DNA from: an uncultured Clostridia bacterium
GTDB lineage: Bacteria > Bacillota > Clostridia > Lachnospirales > Lachnospiraceae
Length of the DNA stretch: 19,060 nt
Reading direction: 5' to 3'
Assembly: GCA_945622055.1 (NCBI GenBank)
Contig: CALZBV010000019.1
Span: 1-19,060, forward strand
Translations under genes and position numbers: made by a program
The notes under the pieces: generated by a model
Seen by the model: the letters and a program-made list of their open reading frames with translations, nothing else
Database searches by the model: none
What the model was told of the DNA's origin: nothing
In this document: one piece after another, positions 14,773-19,060 of the stretch
How positions within the stretch are numbered: the first letter of the stretch is position 1
Layout of the letters: every line of letters starts with the position of its first letter

Positions 14773-16743
14773 CTATTCCTCACTTTCCGCTAATTTCATA
14801 AAATCCTCTTCCGTGATAACCGTTACCCCAAGCTCCTTCGCTTTCTTGTTTTTTGCCGACTGGGACAGTGCATCATTGTTAATCAGATAATCCGTTTTTT
14901 CACTTACACTTCCGGTTACCCGTCCGCCACGTTCTTCAATATACGTTTTTAATGCGGAACGGTCCTTAAACTGTTCCACCTTTCCGGTAATTACAAACGT
15001 TTTTCCGGATATCGGAGACGCAGAAACCGACTCCGGCTTTTCAATTGTTAAAATAGAAATCAATTCTTCGACTTTTTGCCGGTTCTCCGGATTCTGAAAA
15101 TACGAAACCATCCCTTCTGCAATCACTTCACCTACACCGTCCACCGTAACCAGCTGTTCCAAAGTAGCATTCATCACTGCATGCAGGTCTTCTCCAAAAA
15201 CTCTGCATATCAGCTTTGCCGTGGAAAGACCGATATTCGGGACTCCAATCGCATACAAAACCCGTGCCGGCGTTGTCTTTTTCGCTGCTTCGACAGCCTC
15301 AAAAAGCTTTGCATAGGATTTTTCTCCAAAGCCCTCCAGGGTAACAATCTGCTCCTTATGTTCGCTGATTCGGAATAAATCCGCTGCCGAACTGATGATC
15401 TTCTCACTTAAGAATTTCTCAATCGTCGCCTCTGACAACCCATCGATGTTCATGGCATCTCTTGTTACGAAATGTGCAATCGACTTTACCTGCTTTGCCG
15501 GACAGGCTGCGTTCGGGCAATACAGGGACTTTACTTCATTTTCCTCCCGAAGTACTGTCTCCGCCTTACAGACCGGACAATACTTTGGCGGCTTTGCCGA
15601 TTTACTTTTGGTCAGATTTGCCGCAATCTGCGGAATAATCATATTGGCCTTGTATACCTCAATCGTATCTCCCACGCCCAATCCGAGGCTTTCCATTATA
15701 CTGACGTTATGAATACTGGCACGGGATACGCTCGTTCCCTCCAGCTCCACCGGGGAAAAGATGGCAACCGGATTAATCAGTCCGGTTCTTGACGCACTCC
15801 ACTCAATCTCAAGCAGTGTTGTCTGCGCCGTTTCATCTGCCCACTTAAATGCAATGGAATCCCGCGGAAACTTCGCGGTTCTTCCCAGACTGTTCGCATA
15901 CGCAATCTCATCAAACGTCAGCACAAGTCCATCCGACGGGAAATCATTCTTTGGAAGTTCTTCTTCCATCCTCCCGATTTCAGACACAATGGTTTCCGGC
16001 GTAACCTTTTTATATTCTACACAGGTAAAGCCCTGCTTTTTCAAAAATTCCATCTGCTCACAACGCGTTGCAAACCCCGGATCCGGCTCCGCCATAACAA
16101 GCGTATATGCATAAAACTGTACATTCCGCTGCGCCGTAATCTCGTTGTTTTGCTGACGGACCGAACCACTGCAGAGATTCCGCGGGTTCTTGTATCTGGC
16201 TTCAGCATCGGCAATCTCGGAATTAATGCGGTCAAATTCGGAATACGTAATGATTGCCTCGCCGCGTACCGTAAGCTCTCCCTGATACGGAATGGTAAGC
16301 GGAACATTTTTATACACCTTTACATTGTTCGTGATAATTTCCCCGATTTCTCCGTTTCCTCTGGTCACTGCCTTTTCCAGTACACCGTTCCGGTACGTAA
16401 GCACATTCGTGAGACCGTCCAGCTTCCAGGACAATACACCGGCACGCCCATTTAACCATGATACAAGTGCCTCACGCTCCTTTGTTTTATCAAGCGAAAG
16501 CATCGGCGATGCATGTCTCTCCTTTGGAAGCTCACTGACAATCTCATAGCCCACCTTTACGGTAGGACTGTCTGCAAGCACAATTCCTGTTTCCTTTTCC
16601 AGTGCACAAAGCTCGTCGTACAGCGCATCATACTCGTAGTTACTCATAATCTCTGCATTTTCCTGGTAGTACGCACGCGAAGCTTCCTTTAGTATTTTGT
16701 GCAGCTCCTTCATTCGTTCCAACTGTCTGTCATGCTCTTCCAT
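14773..16743 (-). CDS. ligA: NAD-dependent DNA ligase, divergent LigA
   Basis: LigA seals nicks in replication and repair using NAD. With start at 16743 it has 656 residues, near the usual 670. Domains in order: Ia/adenylation with the lysine nucleophile in WKLDG (Lys107), OB fold, Cys4 zinc finger (YCPVCK ... YCPNAACPAK), helix-hairpin-helix region, and a BRCT domain starting SGKTFVITGKVEQF. The start is chosen because AAAGGTGG (16749-16756) is five bases ahead; the frame is open to 16800 but has no better site. The gene overlaps the end of rluF by 14 bases. Several normally fixed motifs differ: Ser105 replaces the Glu two before the lysine, TRGNG replaces TRGDG, PRNLCSGSVRQQN replaces PRNAAAGSLRQ, and YKANMIIP replaces the usual RAGDVIP. 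It may be a second, specialised ligase of the genome. Confidence 0.93.
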   Translation of the reverse strand: MEEHDRQLERMKELHKILKEASRAYYQENAEIMSNYEYDALYDELCALEKETGIVLADSPTVKVGYEIVSELPKERHASPMLSLDKTKEREALVSWLNGRAGVLSWKLDGLTNVLTYRNGVLEKAVTRGNGEIGEIITNNVKVYKNVPLTIPYQGELTVRGEAIITYSEFDRINSEIADAEARYKNPRNLCSGSVRQQNNEITAQRNVQFYAYTLVMAEPDPGFATRCEQMEFLKKQGFTCVEYKKVTPETIVSEIGRMEEELPKNDFPSDGLVLTFDEIAYANSLGRTAKFPRDSIAFKWADETAQTTLLEIEWSASRTGLINPVAIFSPVELEGTSVSRASIHNVSIMESLGLGVGDTIEVYKANMIIPQIAANLTKSKSAKPPKYCPVCKAETVLREENEVKSLYCPNAACPAKQVKSIAHFVTRDAMNIDGLSEATIEKFLSEKIISSAADLFRISEHKEQIVTLEGFGEKSYAKLFEAVEAAKKTTPARVLYAIGVPNIGLSTAKLICRVFGEDLHAVMNATLEQLVTVDGVGEVIAEGMVSYFQNPENRQKVEELISILTIEKPESVSASPISGKTFVITGKVEQFKDRSALKTYIEERGGRVTGSVSEKTDYLINNDALSQSAKNKKAKELGVTVITEEDFMKLAESEE

Positions 16744-17593
16744 ACGTTCCACCTTTCTTATTTCCTGCCACCGCCTGCTGATTCGTCCTCGGCTGTGCAT
16801 ATGTCACGCTTGCCTTCGTTTTCGTCGGGTCATGCAGTACCGGTGCATTTGAGGAATTCTTAAGAAGCTTCTTTAGGCCTTCGATTTCCGCAGGTGTAAG
16901 CTTACGATAATCTCCGACCTTTAAATGTCCAAGTGTAATATTCATAATACGCACTCTCTGTAAGTGTACCACACGATACCCAAAATACTCGCACATTCGG
17001 CGAATCTGACGATTTAATCCCTGCGTCAGAATAATCTTAAAGCGGTATTTGTCAAGTGCCTCGATTTTACATGGTCTCGTAACCGTATCCAGAATCGGGA
17101 CACCTCCGGACATTCCCTGTAAAAACTCCTTCGTAAGCATCTTGTTTACTTTTACAATATATTCCTTTTCGTGGTAATTGCCGGCACGCAATATCTTGTT
17201 TACGATATCACCGTCATTTGTCATAAGAAGCAGACCCTCGGAATCCTTGTCCAGACGTCCAATCGGGTAAATGCGTTTTCCGTAATTTACAAAATCCACC
17301 ACATTATCCGGTTCTCTGGTATCACTCGTACAAACGATTCCTCTCGGCTTGTTTAGTGCAAGCAGTACCAGCTGTTCTTCCTTCGTAAGCTCTTTTCCGT
17401 TAAAAACAACCTTTGCGCCGGGAAGTACCCTGTCCCCGGAAACCGCACGTCTGCCGTCAATAAACACCTTTCCTTCTTCCACATACGTATCTGCCGCACG
17501 TCTGGAGCACACGCCCGCATCCGCAAGATACTTATTGATACGCACTCCCTCTGCCATATCGTCCGCTGCAAATTTCTTTGTCTTCGCCGTCAT
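16730..17593 (-). CDS. rluF: 23S rRNA pseudouridine synthase RluF-type
   Basis: RluF converts a uridine of 23S rRNA (position 2604 in E. coli) to pseudouridine. The 287-residue protein has an N-terminal S4 RNA-binding domain (about 17-63, VRINKYLADAGVCSRRAA) and a RsuA/RluB-type catalytic domain with GRLDKDSEGL, catalytic Asp115. The match to RluF rather than RluB or RsuA comes from NKILRAGNYHEKEYIV, GMSGGVPILDTVT and GLNRQIRRMCEYFGYRV, which closely follow E. coli RluF as I remember it. A basic, low-complexity tail of about 45 residues ends the protein. I chose the ATG at 17593 (GGAGAAAGGA seven bases ahead); the open frame reaches 17818 but would run antisense through the tRNA gene. It heads a cluster with ligA and metA, and no clear promoter is seen just upstream. 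Confidence 0.9.
   Translation of the reverse strand: MTAKTKKFAADDMAEGVRINKYLADAGVCSRRAADTYVEEGKVFIDGRRAVSGDRVLPGAKVVFNGKELTKEEQLVLLALNKPRGIVCTSDTREPDNVVDFVNYGKRIYPIGRLDKDSEGLLLMTNDGDIVNKILRAGNYHEKEYIVKVNKMLTKEFLQGMSGGVPILDTVTRPCKIEALDKYRFKIILTQGLNRQIRRMCEYFGYRVVHLQRVRIMNITLGHLKVGDYRKLTPAEIEGLKKLLKNSSNAPVLHDPTKTKASVTYAQPRTNQQAVAGNKKGGTYGRA
16749..16756 (-). promoter_or_regulatory. Ribosome binding site that fixes the ligA start
   Basis: AAAGGTGG on the minus strand lies five bases before the ATG at 16743, inside the last codons of rluF. It supports a 656-residue LigA instead of the longer reading from 16800. Confidence 0.8.
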
Positions 17594-17600
17594 AATTCTA

Positions 17601-17610
17601 TCCTTTCTCC
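17601..17610 (-). promoter_or_regulatory. Ribosome binding site that fixes the rluF start
   Basis: GGAGAAAGGA on the minus strand lies seven bases before the ATG at 17593. It supports translation beginning well downstream of the terminator and tRNA, not at the 5' limit of the open frame. Confidence 0.75.
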
Positions 17611-17659
17611 TATTCCTGTGCTCCCTTGCCGCATGCTCCGCATTCCCATAAGACTGCTC

Positions 17660-17701
17660 AAAAAAAAAGCTCCCTTCTGCCAACATCTGCAAAAGAAAGC
17701 T
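17660..17701 (-). terminator. Intrinsic terminator after tRNA-Arg
   Basis: On the minus strand AGCTTTCTTTTGC (17689-17701) pairs over all 13 bases with GCAGAAGGGAGCT (17668-17680), with three G-U pairs, around the 8-base loop AGATGTTG, and is followed directly by a run of T (17660-17667). This is a classic rho-independent terminator. It lies 36 bases after the tRNA and 66 bases before the rluF start, so it should end the tRNA transcript and separate it, at least partly, from rluF. Confidence 0.88.
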
Positions 17702-17737
17702 AATCCGTACTGCCCTCCCGGCAAACGTGACAAAAAA

Positions 17738-17811
17738 TGCATCTGAAGGGACTCGAACCCCCGCTAACATGGTTCCGGAAACCATTGCTCTATCCACTGA
17801 GCTACAGATGC
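17738..17811 (-). tRNA. tRNA-Arg (anticodon CCG)
   Basis: The 74-base minus-strand gene folds into a full cloverleaf. The acceptor arms are GCATCTG and CAGATGC with discriminator A. The D arm is GCTCAGTGGATAGAGC, the anticodon arm ATGGT-TTCCGGA-ACCAT with anticodon CCG (reads CGG), the variable loop six bases, and the T arm GGGGG-TTCGAGT-CCCTT with two G-U pairs. The CCA end is not encoded; T6 follows at once. A consensus promoter ends nine bases before the 5' end and a strong terminator lies 36 bases downstream, so it is probably a single-gene transcript. Confidence 0.97.
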
Positions 17812-17820
17812 AATACACTC

Positions 17821-17849
17821 ATTATATACACTTTGTCTGTTTTGGTCAA
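17821..17849 (-). promoter_or_regulatory. Promoter of tRNA-Arg
   Basis: On the minus strand TTGACC (17844-17849) and a perfect TATAAT (17821-17826) are separated by 17 bases. The expected start of transcription lies only a few bases before the mature tRNA end at 17811, so the 5' leader is very short. Confidence 0.9.
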
Positions 17850-17859
17850 GTAGAAACAG

Positions 17860-17888
17860 TTGCTTTTCTGAATTTTTTTTGATATGAT
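17860..17888 (+). promoter_or_regulatory. Promoter of the rightward secreted-protein gene
   Basis: TTGCTT (17860-17865) and TATGAT (17883-17888) are separated by 17 bases, with a T-run in the spacer and a GATAAT overlapping the -10. Transcription would begin near 17895, about 27 bases before the ATG. It is back to back with the tRNA promoter: ten bases separate the two -35 boxes. Confidence 0.7.
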
Positions 17889-17921
17889 AATACACGGTTA
17901 TGACATTTAGGAGGTGTTTTC

Positions 17922-19040
17922 ATGAAGTTCAGAAAAAGTATTGCCGGAATCTATGGCGCTTCTCTGGTTGCCGGACTGACGCTTTTGATTGGTCCGAGAT
18001 TTACGCCGGTATCCGGACACATCCCGGCAGAGGCTACTACCCCGACGCCGGTCCCGGACCTTTCTTTTACCAATTCGTCTGACTCTGACACGCCGACACC
18101 TTCCGGCAGTCTGGAGAATACAAAGCTTCCGATTGCAACTCCGGCTCCTACTCCAACCGAAGCTTTGGTACCTTTACTGACCGATACCCTTACTCCGGTA
18201 ACCGATGAGACGGTTCAGGCCCTCATTTCCGGTTATCTGAACGCCTATTACGCAAATGATGTCTCCGGTGCAGCTGCATTCGTTACAGACACAGCCATGT
18301 TAAATTCCTCCCGTATGGAAAACGATGCCGACGGTGTATCCCGGATTTCTGACCTTACCCTGTTTTACCGTCCCGGAATCAATGAACTGGAGCTGGTTGT
18401 TTATGCGAGCTACACCGCAGAGTATTCCGACTCCCGTTCGGCTCTCCCGTTATTTACCGAGTTTTATCTCGTAAAGACTGCTGACGAAGCATACAAAATC
18501 TTCAACGAAGCACTACAGCCGGACACGGAAGAAGCGCTGATTATGGCAAGACAGACCGACACTGTTATGAACCGTTCCGTTCTTTCCTTAATCCAAAGAT
18601 ACCACAACGCCTGTCTGGACGGAAATGAAGAGCTATTGAAGAAAAATGTCAAAAATTCTTCGTTCCTGGATCTGGATTATCTGCAATCCAGATATCATTA
18701 CACCGAGCACTTTGACAACTACAAGCTCACATTGTTCCGGGGAATCAATGAAATCGATTACGTTGCTATTGTGACCTACGCAGAAAAGCTTGTTTTAATC
18801 GACACGCCTGCTCCATGTGTTGACAGCTATTACATTCACCTGGACCAATATACCAATACCCCATACATCTACCTTGGTGTGATTTCCAAAGAAACAGAGG
18901 CTTTCACGAATGCAATCATCCAGACGCCGCTCGTGCAAAAGCTTGCAGAGGAAACCAATCAGGCAATGGAGGAAGCACTTTTAAAGGACGAGGATCTGCG
19001 TACCTTCTATGAACGTTTGTCCGATAGTTCCAATCCGTAA
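17922..19040 (+). CDS. Exported protein with Pro/Thr-rich linker and two NTF2-like repeats, function unknown
   Basis: This is the only rightward gene, 372 residues, with AGGAGGTG ahead of the ATG. The N-terminus MKFRKS plus a hydrophobic stretch (about 7-24) is an export signal or a membrane anchor; AEA at 36-38 could be a cleavage site, and there is no lipobox cysteine. A Pro/Thr/Ser-rich linker (about 39-92) follows, with several TPTP-like runs, typical of cell-surface proteins. The rest looks like two copies of one NTF2-like alpha+beta unit, at about 96-197 and 218-322: each begins with a helix (ISGYLNAYYANDV; IQRYHNACLDGN) and has LTLFxxGINE (145-155; 269-277) followed by a strand and Tyr-rich end. 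A helical tail of about 40 acidic residues ends it. I do not recognise a named family; a ligand-binding or envelope role is a guess. Confidence 0.82.
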   Translation: MKFRKSIAGIYGASLVAGLTLLIGPRFTPVSGHIPAEATTPTPVPDLSFTNSSDSDTPTPSGSLENTKLPIATPAPTPTEALVPLLTDTLTPVTDETVQALISGYLNAYYANDVSGAAAFVTDTAMLNSSRMENDADGVSRISDLTLFYRPGINELELVVYASYTAEYSDSRSALPLFTEFYLVKTADEAYKIFNEALQPDTEEALIMARQTDTVMNRSVLSLIQRYHNACLDGNEELLKKNVKNSSFLDLDYLQSRYHYTEHFDNYKLTLFRGINEIDYVAIVTYAEKLVLIDTPAPCVDSYYIHLDQYTNTPYIYLGVISKETEAFTNAIIQTPLVQKLAEETNQAMEEALLKDEDLRTFYERLSDSSNP

Positions 19041-19060
19041 AACAAAGCATAAGCATATAC

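Noticed and set aside
16744..16800. Longer LigA starting at 16800
   Set aside because: The extra residues are basic and unlike LigA starts and lie within rluF; a good ribosome binding site precedes the ATG at 16743.
17594..17818. N-terminal extension of the rluF frame up to 17818
   Set aside because: It would run through the minus-strand tRNA-Arg gene and the terminator; the ribosome binding site and the S4-domain start both support the ATG at 17593.
1..19060. Mobile element, prophage, CRISPR array or attachment site at the tRNA
   Set aside because: No integrase, transposase, regularly spaced repeats or duplicated tRNA 3' end were seen; the tRNA flanks are explained by promoters and a terminator.

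Overview
The window looks like chromosomal DNA from a low-to-mid GC Gram-positive anaerobe of the class Clostridia, most likely a Lachnospiraceae relative. This is an inference from the gene content: the PFL/UPF0210 protein paired with a small ACT protein, an LCP-family cell-wall protein, a long FtsA-like ATPase next to coaE, a divergent NAD-dependent ligase, MetA of the acetyl-CoA type, and strong AGGAGG ribosome binding sites. I cannot assign a genus. I found no phage, transposon, CRISPR array or rRNA. Nearly every base up to about 17.6 kb lies in tightly packed leftward (minus-strand) genes.

Layout, read in the direction of transcription (right to left). At 17.74-17.85 kb a tRNA-Arg(CCG) has its own consensus promoter and is followed by a strong intrinsic terminator. 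Then comes a cluster with almost no gaps: rluF (23S rRNA pseudouridine synthase), a divergent ligA (overlapping rluF by 14 bases), metA (2 bases later), a COG3910-like ABC ATPase with an unrecognised N-terminal extension, and a GH5 glycosidase without a signal peptide. A new sigma-A-type promoter at 11.56-11.59 kb, whose spacer is an 18-bp perfect palindrome, opens the second cluster: an orphan membrane zinc-finger (anti-sigma-like) protein, polA, coaE, an FtsA/PilM-like actin-fold ATPase with a beta-grasp-like tail, a WalJ/YycJ-like metallo-beta-lactamase-fold protein, an ACT-domain protein, its partner PFL-family protein, the dipeptidase pepD, an LCP-family transferase, and the start of an acidic protein cut by the window edge.

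On the other strand, back to back with the tRNA promoter, a single rightward gene (17922-19040) encodes an exported or membrane-anchored protein with a Pro/Thr-rich linker and what looks like a duplicated NTF2-like domain.

Functionally the window is mostly housekeeping: DNA replication and repair (polA, ligA), CoA synthesis, rRNA modification, methionine synthesis, peptide turnover and envelope biogenesis. I do not see a convincing new defence or mobile system. The items most worth a second look are the FtsA-like protein with its beta-grasp-like tail, the LigA with altered active-site motifs, the orphan anti-sigma-like protein heading the polA operon, the duplicated-domain secreted protein, and the palindromic promoter.
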